64,000 nt of DNA from Alisma plantago-aquatica. Its lineage: Eukaryota > Streptophyta > Magnoliopsida > Alismatales > Alismataceae. The notes below the pieces were generated by a model. The model made no database searches and was not told the DNA's origin. It worked only from the letters and a program-made list of their open reading frames with translations. This document shows, in pieces, positions 22,437-32,555 of this stretch. A program made the translations under genes and the position numbers. How positions within the stretch are numbered: the stretch's first letter is position 1; every line of letters starts with the position of its first letter. The stretch is from NCBI GenBank assembly GCA_963693085.1, contig OY856410.1, positions 882,247,335 through 882,311,334 on the forward strand, in the 5' to 3' direction.

Positions 22437-24527
22437 ATGGAGCAGTCAACACCACCAACCGTTAGATGTCAACTATGTGGTGACTATTCTCATGCATCGA
22501 TTTACTGCTTCAATGTCCCTCCTCTCTATGTGATTGCTCTGCGTCAAGTAATCATGAATCGTATAGTTGGGAACCTCAAGGCAGCCTCTTCATACAACTA
22601 TGGATATAACGCAAGTTATAATCTGTATCACCCTGGAGGCTACTACGAAAAACATAACTATGGTGGATTTCAAGGCGTGAACTACAATGTAGAAGGGAAC
22701 CTGGAAGACGATCAAGTGCATGAAGATCAACACACATTGATGGAAGAACTACGTGATCTACAGACATCGGTGGCCCAACAACTAGCTGATCATACAGCCG
22801 CGATCAAGAAGTTGATAGCCGATCTTGATCAACTTATCGATGCTCCTGAGCAACATGTAGAACAACCACCTATTTCAACTAAGCACATCCCTAGTCCACT
22901 TGTTGAAATCAATTACGATGATGATTATGAAATCATGTGGGATATGCCTTCCAATGATTTTCATGCATCAGTGCAAGGTGAGGAATCATCTTCAGAGTTA
23001 ATAATTGAACCCAAGGACGATTTCTTCATAACATTACAGGAGAAAGAATCATCTTTCGAGCCAAGACCTGACTCGAAAAGTGATTCCTGCACTATGCCCT
23101 TAGGTGAAAGATTAAGTAACCAATATGAGGATTTTCTACAGTCAGGAGATCAATGGGGGATAAACTTCAATACCTACCCACCTTCTGACTTCATAGACTC
23201 AAATCCAACCATTGAAGATCAATTGGCGATAATCGATTCCCTCAATGACAAAATCTTTTCAACTTCAGCTGTCTCAGCAATAAAATCCATAAAAGAAGGA
23301 TTAATGTCACAAGGACTCTACACTCCTTCGCAGTCAGACTCGGACGGATATGTGACCAATTCAGATAAAGATATGTCTTTTACGCATGAGAATCAAATGT
23401 CTTCATTTCTGGAACAATATCTGAACTATCCTTCGGATGATCTAGGTACAGACTTCGAGGATAGAACTGATCAAGATCTTGATTCAGAAATGGACCATGA
23501 AACAGAATCAAGGGAGGATGACAGGTCTCAAGATGAAAATCCTATGACAGGTCCTTTTCATGAGATGATGTTACCTGAATTACCACCACCACAAGAAGTC
23601 CAGATGGATCCAGTCCTCGAACAAGAGCATGATCTTTCTATTGAAACTACTCTTAGTCACTTGAACGAGATGACAGTGCACTATGAAGAGAAACATGAGC
23701 CATCTCTTGACTTTGGAACGGATTATGATATTACCGTAAACTCTTGTAATGACAAAAAGGACCCTTGGGAAGACATAAAGTCACAAACCTATTCCTCTAT
23801 AGTCACTCATCCCTATGAAGAAGCCCCTCTTGATATTCAAGAAACTGAGATATGCCCATTACCTGAGCTAGGTTCCATTCCTCCCATAGAAACTCTTCCC
23901 GAGCACTCAATAGAACTAGAGGAGTGTTATGAAGAAGAACTGGAACACCAACATGACTCACAAATGATTTATATTAGTCCCAATATCGAAGAAATGGGTT
24001 CATCAGGGGATTTTAGCCCTCAAAACGATATGTCATGGACTAATCCCTCCCATGAAGATACATCATTGGAACCTCTATCTCAGGAACCCATGATTTCCTT
24101 ACCCGAGCAAGAGTTCATTTTACCAGTCAAATCCTCTTCTAGTTACTTGGATGAAATAAGGATGTTCTACGAGGAAAATTCTGAACAAAACCTTGAAAAG
24201 AAGAACGACGCTCTTACCAATTTCAACATTGACAAAGATAATGATACTTCTCAAAATAACTCCTCTGATGAAGAAACGTCATCCGGGCTACCATATCCCA
24301 CACAAGAAAAGCCAGGTGATGAAATGAAGCCAGAACCGGATCCACCACCTGATCCTGGACAGGAGGAAGTTCAAGTGGTCGACCCTCAATCAACTGCCCT
24401 AGATTTTGAAGAAAGTAGTTTTACTTTGAACTTCGAGGGTGAGCCACAACTGGAGGGCACAAGTGGGCATAACCTTGATTTCTCGCATATTCCTCCAGTT
24501 TTGATTGCTTATATTTCACCTCCCTAA
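22437..24527 (+). CDS. GAG-tail protein of the pol-less Athila-type element (zinc knuckle plus acidic repeat region), 696 aa
   Basis: An intact frame from ATG 22437 to TAA 24525-24527. Residues 11-24 (CQLCGDYSHASIYC) fit a CX2CX4HX4C zinc knuckle. Residues about 55-85 are Tyr/Asn/Gly-rich (YNLYHPGGYYEKHNYGG) and residues 103-136 form a likely coiled coil (MEELRDLQTSVAQQLADHTA). The same order follows the knuckle in Athila GAG proteins. The remaining 550 residues are very acidic (Glu, Asp, Ser, Pro), with imperfect repeats, for example LSHLNEMTVHYEEKHEPSLD (near 404) and SSYLDEIRMFYEENSEQNLE (near 567). I recognise no capsid, protease, reverse transcriptase or integrase. The knuckle could bind RNA, and the acidic tail may be disordered. 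The capsid part that normally precedes the knuckle is missing, which is unusual. Its openness, next to so much decay, suggests recent origin or selection. Confidence 0.8.
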   Translation: MEQSTPPTVRCQLCGDYSHASIYCFNVPPLYVIALRQVIMNRIVGNLKAASSYNYGYNASYNLYHPGGYYEKHNYGGFQGVNYNVEGNLEDDQVHEDQHTLMEELRDLQTSVAQQLADHTAAIKKLIADLDQLIDAPEQHVEQPPISTKHIPSPLVEINYDDDYEIMWDMPSNDFHASVQGEESSSELIIEPKDDFFITLQEKESSFEPRPDSKSDSCTMPLGERLSNQYEDFLQSGDQWGINFNTYPPSDFIDSNPTIEDQLAIIDSLNDKIFSTSAVSAIKSIKEGLMSQGLYTPSQSDSDGYVTNSDKDMSFTHENQMSSFLEQYLNYPSDDLGTDFEDRTDQDLDSEMDHETESREDDRSQDENPMTGPFHEMMLPELPPPQEVQMDPVLEQEHDLSIETTLSHLNEMTVHYEEKHEPSLDFGTDYDITVNSCNDKKDPWEDIKSQTYSSIVTHPYEEAPLDIQETEICPLPELGSIPPIETLPEHSIELEECYEEELEHQHDSQMIYISPNIEEMGSSGDFSPQNDMSWTNPSHEDTSLEPLSQEPMISLPEQEFILPVKSSSSYLDEIRMFYEENSEQNLEKKNDALTNFNIDKDNDTSQNNSSDEETSSGLPYPTQEKPGDEMKPEPDPPPDPGQEEVQVVDPQSTALDFEESSFTLNFEGEPQLEGTSGHNLDFSHIPPVLIAYISPP

Positions 24528-25304
24528 CTAATGGGGGAAGGTCTCTGGATTCTTCTAGACGGACAACGAGGCGAAAGAAATGTGCGTCCAAGTCATCCAG
24601 AAGACTCGTTCGAGTCACCACAACCACCCAGTCAATAGGTTGTTCAGGCCACTTCCTCGTTCTCAGCACCAGCTATCGCAAGACATCTTTGCCGCACCTT
24701 CTTCCAACTACGAGGACCGCTTGGTTAACATCACGCAACCCTTCCCCTCCATCTCGAACCTAGTATTTGTTCAGAAATGAGCAAACACATAAGTTCGAGG
24801 TGGAGGGCGGGTGGTATGACTTCCATTCCACCCTCTACCTTTATTTCTTTCCATTTTTCTATTATAAGTTCTTTTTCGCATTTTTCCCGCTTTATTGTTT
24901 TTCTTCTTAAAATAAAGCCTTTACCTAGTCGGCTTTTGCTTTTCGAATCTTTTGTCATCACCTCTTTTCGTTGCAAATCCATGAGGAACAAATGCTTAAA
25001 ACTAACCGATAAATGATTTCATCTCGTATAAGTCCATGAACCCTAATGTCATATCTTCCATAAAGATGATACACTTCAATAAGACTGAGATAGATTAAGT
25101 ACATCGCGCCTCTAACTGCTTAATAGATTTGTTGTATGGATTTCTCATTTGATGTTTTATCATGTCACTTTTTGAGCAGAGTGTGATGAAGAAAAGAGAC
25201 CCGTGACATGGAATCGCTAAGCAAACTGCATCATGATCCGAACTCTCTTCTACACTTCTTCCTTCATTTTTTCATATCCCTCCACTCACCAATCATGCCA
25301 AAGC

Positions 25305-25430
25305 TTTAAGTTCGGTGTGGTAAACCACACCTCTGCCAAACTCTAAGTTTGGTGTGGTAAACCACACCTTTTTCTAGTGTAACCTAGAACTTTTCCAAAC
25401 TCTAAGTTCGGTGTGGTACACCACACCCCT
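25305..25430. repeat. Three palindromic GGTGTGGT/ACCACACC units
   Basis: Each unit reads (T)AAGTTCGGTGTGGTAAACCACACC or a close variant (the second has TTTGG, the third TACACC). They start near 25308, 25345 and 25404 and share their left half with the polypurine tract at the 3' LTR. Confidence 0.85.
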
Positions 25431-26231
25431 CTTTCCACTACCGCTTCTTCCATACCCCTATATACATAATAGGGGTGTATCGTCTTCTTTTCTTGATTCA
25501 AAGAGTATACAATAATGATTGTGCACATACCGAGGTTGGCGAAAAATCTACCCCGATTCCAAAATAAGGCTTGGCAACCCAAATATACAAAAAATCCAAA
25601 AATACCCTTTCTCCCAAGTCAAGTGAGAATGAATAAAAGCCAGAGTGTGAATAAAAACATGAGAGTTGTGCCCTGAATAAGGATAACTGATAAAGGTCTT
25701 GCCCGACTGGTACATTAGCTGCCCTCATAAAGGCAGATGTGTCGCGACTGGTAGTGAGACCCTAAGGATCCAAAAATGACCCCTTACCTCCTCCCGAAGA
25801 GGTAAAACAACCAAAAGCCTTAAGCCAACCTATACACACCTCTGAGTTACCTTTAGAAAAGAAAAAAAATCAGGTGTAAGGCTAAGTCAACCAGAGTTGT
25901 GCATAAATTATTCAAAGTATCTCGACGAGTCAACTAATAATAAGAGTCTTGATTCAATCAGAGGAGAGACTCTTATCTCTTGATCATACCCCCATTCTCT
26001 CCTTTTTCAACACCAGTGGCAGATCATATGCATTTTGTTGATTCTGTGGGTCTTTTCAAAGTCTCATAAAACTTTTAAACATGACTGATACAACAGAGAA
26101 TGAGAAGGAAATACTTCATCAAAATGAACTCAGAGATGAGGATATCATAAGAGGTACTTCGTGATCTAAGGAAGCCTTGAGGTTACATCAATCTGAGCCA
26201 CAAACAAAATTATGATATGACATGAGGTTGA

Positions 26232-26532
26232 GGCAATCACAAGATGAATGATTTCATTGGTGACTGTTTTAAGTTTTCCGTTCCTCGGGACGAGTAACGC
26301 TTAAGTTCGGTGTGGTGATGAATCCTCCAGATTCATCCTTAGTCACCAATTCAAAGGATTTATGACGTTTTTGCCCTAATTTTGTTTTGCCTCATTTTCC
26401 TTCTCTCTTTTTTATGAAAATTCTGACACTGGAACGAAGGTGAGGTAATTACGAGATCAACTTGCATGCGTTTTGGTGACTGTCTTGGGCTTTTTCGTTC
26501 CTCGGGATGATAAACACTTAAGTTCGGTGTGG
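26232..26532 (+). repeat. Tandem duplication of the polypurine tract and LTR tip
   Basis: The junction 'taagttcggtgtgg' + 'tgatgaatcctccag' occurs twice, with LTR-like starts at 26316 and 26533, 217 bp apart. Upstream of both is 'ttggtgactg' ... 'cgttcctcggga'. Only the second start leads into the full LTR; the first keeps about 50 bp of LTR-like sequence before it drifts into interior sequence. Confidence 0.85.
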
Positions 26533-29500
26533 TGATGAATCCTCCAGATTCATCATTACAGTCGCAAATTCTAGGATTTTTGTGCCTCATATCGACTGGA
26601 TTACCCTCGATTTAGCCTACTTTAAGTATCCTTTCAGTCTCGTGTAAATAGTGCATTACTAGCTCAAATTACCCTAGTTTCTAGCTTATTTGATCTCATT
26701 TTCCCTACTCACGTTCTCTCTCCTCTATAGATCATCCTCAACTATCACCAACGGTCATGACCCCTACAACACTGACTCTAGCGGTCTCAAGACCGTTTGA
26801 GCCCATGCGGTCTCAAGACCGTTTGAGCCCATGCGGTCTCAAGACCATTTGCTGCGATTGTAAAGACCGAATGGACAGTCAAATATAAGGCCATTTGGAG
26901 AGGTAACAGTCTTAGACCATTTGAATGTCCGAGAAGTGATGACTGAATTAACAATGAAGACTGTATGGTCGCATGCATTCCAAACCGTTTGGATTAGCAC
27001 ATGCATGAAGACCGTTTCACTGCTGTGAAGACTGTTTGGCTAGTAGAGAATCAAGATTGCAGCAGCAACTAGCACCTCCGCCGGTGCTGTGACCTGCTCG
27101 CTGACACCACCGCTGCCCACGATGGCCTTCTTGCCACAAGCGTCGGCATCACCATCAGCAGCAATGACGGTGCCCACGACGGCTTGCTTACCACAAGCGC
27201 CGTCATCGTCTACCTCACCGTCAGCAACATCGACGATGCTTGATCTCAAAACATGAGCGTCGCCACCGTACGAATTCACCACCCACCTGCAGCAACCTTG
27301 CTCCACCACCATCGCACATGCATGGAGATGCTTCCACTTGCAAACCGTGACGAGCTGCTGCTGTGCGAGCACATGCAACGCCACCTGATCACCATCGTCT
27401 GCCTGCTCATACTCTTTGCACACGAATGGATCAGCGTTGCCTTTATCCGCCTTCACCAGCAGCACCAACGTCGTCCTCTTACACCCTACATGACCAGCAT
27501 CACCCGCGGACTGCTCGTCGACACCACCGCTGTCCACGATGACCTGCCCACCACAACCGCCGGCACCATCCTCCTAAGATAGCAGCAACGCCAATGGCTT
27601 TGAGAACGCATAGCCAGTAGCTTTTGCGCCCACGTGAAGAATTGAGTGAAGACCGTTTGCTGATTTCCATGCAAACCGCATGGAGCAACCACATCAACAA
27701 GACCGCATGAGAAACCAAGCACCGCATGAGCTTTTGAGACCGTTTGCTGCTTTGATGCGAAACCACATGAGCTTTTGAGACCATTTGCTGCTTTGATGTG
27801 AAACCGCATGAATAGATGAGAACTCATGGCCCCATGTGACTTGGAGCGTTGCGTTTAAAACCTTTTTTCCAGCATCTATTATTGCTCATGTGAATACATG
27901 CGCACTATTGAGAAGGCATGTTCGAATGAATTATCAAAATGAGCAACCAAGACCACAGGAGCTAAAGATCGTGATAGGAGGCTTGCAGTTTCATTCTAAC
28001 GCATGCATGGAGAACGCATGGCCAATCAATAAGAAGTCCACGTGAACCTAGCAAACCGCATGAGCAAAGACAGCAGCATCGACCATCCTACACCGAGACC
28101 GTTTGCTTGCTTGAGGCGAAACCGCATGAGCATGTAGGCTGTAGATCGTTCTTAAGACCGTATGATGGCCCTACCACTGAGACCGTTTAGCAATCTATCT
28201 TGAGACCATAAAGAGCGCATGCTCATGAGGAATACTGCTGGGAAGCAAAACTGCATGAATAGTTCATAAGTAAAACGCATGAGTCCACGTGACTTAGCAA
28301 GATGAATGGAGCATTGCATTGCGCCCACGTGAAGTTGCCAAGACCGGTTGCTGATTTACCACGAAACCGCATGGCCAATTGCATGCGAAGACCGCATGGG
28401 GCTGTTGCCAAGCAAGACCGCATGCACACTTGTGGAGCAAACCGCATGAAGCAACCAAACCGCATGAAGCAAATCACATGGGACAAAAGGACACACACAA
28501 GGTGTGACTCCTTAGCCCCAAGATATTTTGGCAAGCCTATAAACAGAAGGGTAGAGGCATGGTCTTGGACATCCATTGGACGACGACCCAAGGCTGCCGG
28601 ACTGAGACCAGTGTCGGGACGCCGCCAGACTGCCCGAGCACAATTTCTGACCAAACTTCACCCACAGCCCCAGGATCCCGGTCTGAGTACATATCTGGAA
28701 AGCTGCCAGACTGGGGACAGATCTAGAAGGCTGTTCCATCACCATCTCACCTCTACCATCATTCTACCATTGTTCTACCTCATTCTACCCATGCAATCCC
28801 GGAGGTAGACACGACGATCGAGAAGGAGAGATAGGCGTCATCGACCACAATGGAGTAGTCTCAGAGACTGCGACGATCTACACCGGGCTATCACAGATCT
28901 ACTCTTCTGCTCCAACGATGCTTTCTTTCTCTCTCTTCTCTTTCTTTGTTACTCCCTCTATGAGGAGCGAGTAGTTCCGTTCACTGGGGTGCGGGGACTA
29001 GGCCCGATGCCCGTGTTTTGTAACTTGAACTAAAAAGATGTTGTCATTCCAATTCAATACTAAATCATTTCATACATGCTTGAATGTTGGCCACATTCTT
29101 GTATGCATCTATTGTCTTTCATTGTGGTTTGTCTACGACCGCTCTTGAAGACTCGAATACCGATTTAGTTTTGGTTTCTGGTGTGTGTATCCACCGTGCA
29201 TCTGTTTCAGTATCTAGGAATGCTTTCTAAGGAGTGGAGTAAACTCACCTCCATCGTTGTACTTTTATACTATGAAATGGAATCAGTTGACGTACAAAAG
29301 TGCAACCTTGACAGGTCGAGGAACACACTCTGAGGAGAGAGTGGTGCAAAGTACTTGACCATTCATTCACAAATGGCTGACGTTGCAACACTCTCACGTT
29401 TCTCATAGCTATATCCTTGAAAGAGGGATAGTCTATAAGGATACTAATCGATTTGGTAATTATCATTCGCTTGTTAGTTTTCCGATGCATGTTTCACGAG

Positions 29501-30068
29501 GTTGAGTAAGATTTTCTCTTCGGAGACTACATATCTTCATTGACACATAGATATGTACCGGATGAGAGTTACTCAACCTGTGAAGGATGTGTGCATTACT
29601 CTTGTCCTATAAGACATCGATATTGTACAACATCCATGTATCTTGCTTACAAGTCTTGCTATGTTTGGTACAAGTACAATTCATGTGTAGTAGTGGCGAA
29701 TACCCGCATCACCCCAATGATCCATCATCATTTGCTAAACTTAGATTTTAATCATTAAAATAGTTTTTATTCTTGCCTTTACTTTTGCATGTTTAGGTTA
29801 AATAACTCAAATCAAACTTCTGGTCTTAGACGATTGACTTAGATTGATACAAAACGAGAAAAAGGCATTCAAATTCTTAACGTTGTCCTTTGGGTTCGAT
29901 CCTAAATCTGTACTATGATAAGGCTTCCACACTCTTGTGGGGTTGGAGCATTTATCTAGCACTAGTTGTAGGTAAACCTAGAGAGAATGTCATCTCCCTA
30001 GGGTTTTTGGTGCATATTAGGACTTCCATTGGAAGAGTAATCTTTTGGTGTAAGTTCTAGCTCCATCA
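26533..30068 (+). repeat. 3' LTR of the Athila-type element
   Basis: It aligns end to end with the 5' LTR. It has one extra unit of the 'gagcccatgcggtctcaaga' repeat near 26790-26840 and an extra 'gcatgaagcaa' unit near 28445-28475. It ends CTCCATCA at 30068; the following A-run merges with the flanking repeat. Confidence 0.9.
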
Positions 30069-31300
30069 AAAAATGAAAATTTGATGTTCTTTAACTAGTT
30101 TGTGAATAAAGACCATTAATTTGGATAATTTGAGAAATTAGGGGTTTTCTAAGTGGAAAAGTGTTTTTAGGGTTTGTGGGCCTAAAAAGGATAAATTTGG
30201 AAAATGAAAGTTTGGAAACCAAGAAACCCTAAGGAAACCCTAATAAGGCTTAGAAACCCTAGAATAGAATCTTGTCAATAAAAGATGTTTGGATGTAATT
30301 GTAACCATTAGCTATTATATATACTTTTTAGGATCAAGTTGCTTGATCTATTGCTTGGCTTGGTTGATTGGACTTCTTGATTGGATTAGCTACCTTTATT
30401 GATTTTGAGACTGCCATGCTTATGGCTAATCACTCTAGTTTCATAGTGATTTATGGGGTTTTATCGATTGCTTGAAATTAAATGCTTAATTCTTACAATC
30501 TATAAAGTGACTATGACTATCACCTTATAATATCTATACTTGCTCGAACCCACATACCACCTCTGGGATATATGAATGAAAAGATGAGTAAAGTCATGAT
30601 GACGACTAAAGGACCAAGCCCCGTGTTGGGAAGGTCAGACCAAGCCTCGGGTTGGGAAGGTCACAAGTGGTCAAGCCCCAGGTTGGGAAGACCTAATGGC
30701 ACCTATATCCTGATTGAGGGTTGACTAATGAGATACCTAGCTCCAAATTGAGAGGTGACTAATAAGGTACCTAGCTCTAGATTGAGAGGTAGCCTAATGT
30801 CTGTTGTAGGGACAAAATCCTAAGAGAAGGGTATACCATAGGTCGGTAAAAACGGTTGGAAAGTTATGAAGAAAATGTATATCTTATTTTGTAACAAATA
30901 ATTTTTGTGGTTGTGGGTTACAATTATATGCAAACTTTTGGATTTCCCCACATACCAATATAATACTTTATACTGACCGACATTTTGTTTGTCAGCATTT
31001 TAGGAAAATATGCAGTTACTTTTATGAAAAGTGAATGTTTAGTAAAAGGTGACATTGAAAAAGAATAAGGCAAATAATGTTTGGAGGATTATATTTAGTT
31101 CTTTCTGTGGGTAAAGTTTTGAAATCCTATTTTTATAAGGTATGTGAAAAGAAAATGTTATCCAATTTTATGATTAGTTGTGGTAGAATTTATTAATTAT
31201 TTTTTATTATTTGCAAAATCATATGATCCTGTTTTGAGATAACGACTCTAGCTTCTTGGTCTTTCTTAATTGGGGGTTGTCGAGGGGTGGGATCATTACA
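30069..31300 (+). mobile_element. Del/Tekay-type LTR fragment, + strand, right part
   Basis: Continuation of the fragment at 18446-18734. It carries 'ccccacataccaatataata', 'gaccgacattttgtttgtca' and the end block 'ttaattgggggttgtcgagg'...ATTACA, which match the minus-strand LTR ends at 45337-45700 and 53030-53400. It ends at 31300. No tRNA-Met primer site follows, so this is a 3' LTR or a solo LTR; its left end lies outside the window. 30600-30790 repeats 'accaagcc..gggttgggaagg' three times. Confidence 0.7.
30072..30239 (+). repeat. Long flanking direct repeat, right copy
   Basis: Matches 18569-18734 and directly follows the Athila-type 3' LTR. Its last bases AAGGAAACC continue into CTAATAAGGC, the uninterrupted Del-type LTR sequence. 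Confidence 0.9.
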
Positions 31301-32550
31301 GGTGGCATGATATAGTTAAACTAAAATTAATTACGATTGTATGGGGTAGCGGTGGCATCTATTGTAATTATGTAGAATTCATTTACGTACGTATAGAACA
31401 ATGGTGACATCTATTATTATTATGCAGAATTCATTTATGTATGCATGGAACGATGGTGGCATCATTTTTTATTCCAAATTCATTACAAGTGCATGGGTGT
31501 GATGTCACTATTTGTAGCTAGATAGCAATTAATTATGAGTGCATGCACTAGTGGGAAAGATCGTTGTAAAGAGTGAGACATCCATGTTAGGTATATGAAC
31601 AAAAGGTTTGTAATCAGAATATGGATACAATATGTGATACAGTCATGTTGTATTACAAGATGTCGTCTTTAGTTACATTTTTTCATTCTCATTACAATTA
31701 TATTATTCGAATTACATAAGGTTCCTTCTTATTACAATTTGTTTTGTACTAAAGTTCATTCTGTTAGATAGAAAATTTGATAGATCCAGAATGTAATATT
31801 TATTGTCATCCTTAATTATAACCTTCTCATTTTTATTATGGATTCTCAGTTCTCATTACAAAAATTTCATTCTTATTATAATTTATACGTATTGGGGTTC
31901 ATTATCTTAGATAATAGAACTTCATACACCCATATTGTATTACAGAACATCATCATTGGTTGTAAATTTTTCATTCTCATAACGAATTATCTATTCTCAT
32001 TACAAAGTGTTCCTTTTTATTACAACTTTACATGTATCGAGGTTCATTCTCTTGGATAGTAGAATTTGATACATAATACATCTAGATTGTATTGCAAAAT
32101 GTCATCATTGGTTACATTTGTTTACTTTTCATTACAAATTATCTGTTCTGATTATAGTTTTTTTTCTTACTACAAAACGTCATCTTTCTTTACTTTTATT
32201 ATATCTCACTATACGTCGTTAAAATATCACTTGTTTCTTACTGTTGTTCTTTATGAAAAAAAATCAACACCTTTTGGCTCATCTTTTATATCATCAAACA
32301 TCTACGTTAGTTACAATTTTCTCTTCCTTATTATAATTTCTCTTTGCTCAAATCTCCTTACAAAATGTTAAGCATGGTTCTATTTTCAATTTATAAAACT
32401 ATACTGTAATACAATTTTAACTATCACCTTATAGTTAGTTTATTTAAATTATGAAATCTCTGTGTTGATTACAATATGCTCTTTCCTATTATAAATTCTC
32501 TTTTCCTATCACAGTATGTCAACTCTCTTTACATAATATTTTTGAATGCA
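31301..32550. repeat. AT-rich host-like sequence with a tandem repeat of about 145 bp
   Basis: From 31649 to about 32240 the block 'tgtattacaa.atgtc..c.ttggtta...cattctcattacaa...ggttcattctcttggata' recurs at roughly 31649, 31792, 31935 and 32088. Short 'cattctcattacaa' words continue to 32550 and again after the solo LTR near 36720-36830. 31301-31560 has three 'gtggcat(c)' blocks. No genes are seen. Confidence 0.7.
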
Positions 32551-32555
32551 TGCAT
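32551..32555. repeat. Target-site duplication TGCAT, left
   Basis: TGCAT precedes the solo LTR and recurs at 36566-36570, directly after it. Confidence 0.9.

Larger units (their letters stand above)
24528..26532 (+). other. 3' untranslated interior of the Athila-type element with repeated polypurine-tract-like motifs
   Basis: No coding domain is visible; open frames below 90 codons occur on both strands without family features. TAAGTTCGGTGTGG-like words occur at about 25308, 25345, 25404, 26302 and 26519. The first three are parts of short palindromes (GGTGTGGT..ACCACACC). 24780-25020 holds 'aagttcgaggtggagggcgg' followed by a T-rich stretch. Confidence 0.6.
18735..30068 (+). mobile_element. 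Athila-type (Ty3/gypsy) non-autonomous LTR retrotransposon, GAG-tail only
   Basis: Two LTRs of about 3.5 kb (18735-22231, 26533-30068) start TGATGAATCC and end CTCCATCA. The 5' LTR is followed by an Asp-type primer site, and the 3' LTR is preceded by a tract ending AAGTTCGGTGTGG, as in Athila relatives. The 4.3-kb interior has one long frame (22437-24527) and no protease, reverse transcriptase or integrase. The LTRs stay similar across their whole length, so the insertion is probably younger than the surrounding Del-type LTR. Instead of a 5-bp target duplication there is a flanking repeat of about 167 bp. Confidence 0.85.
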
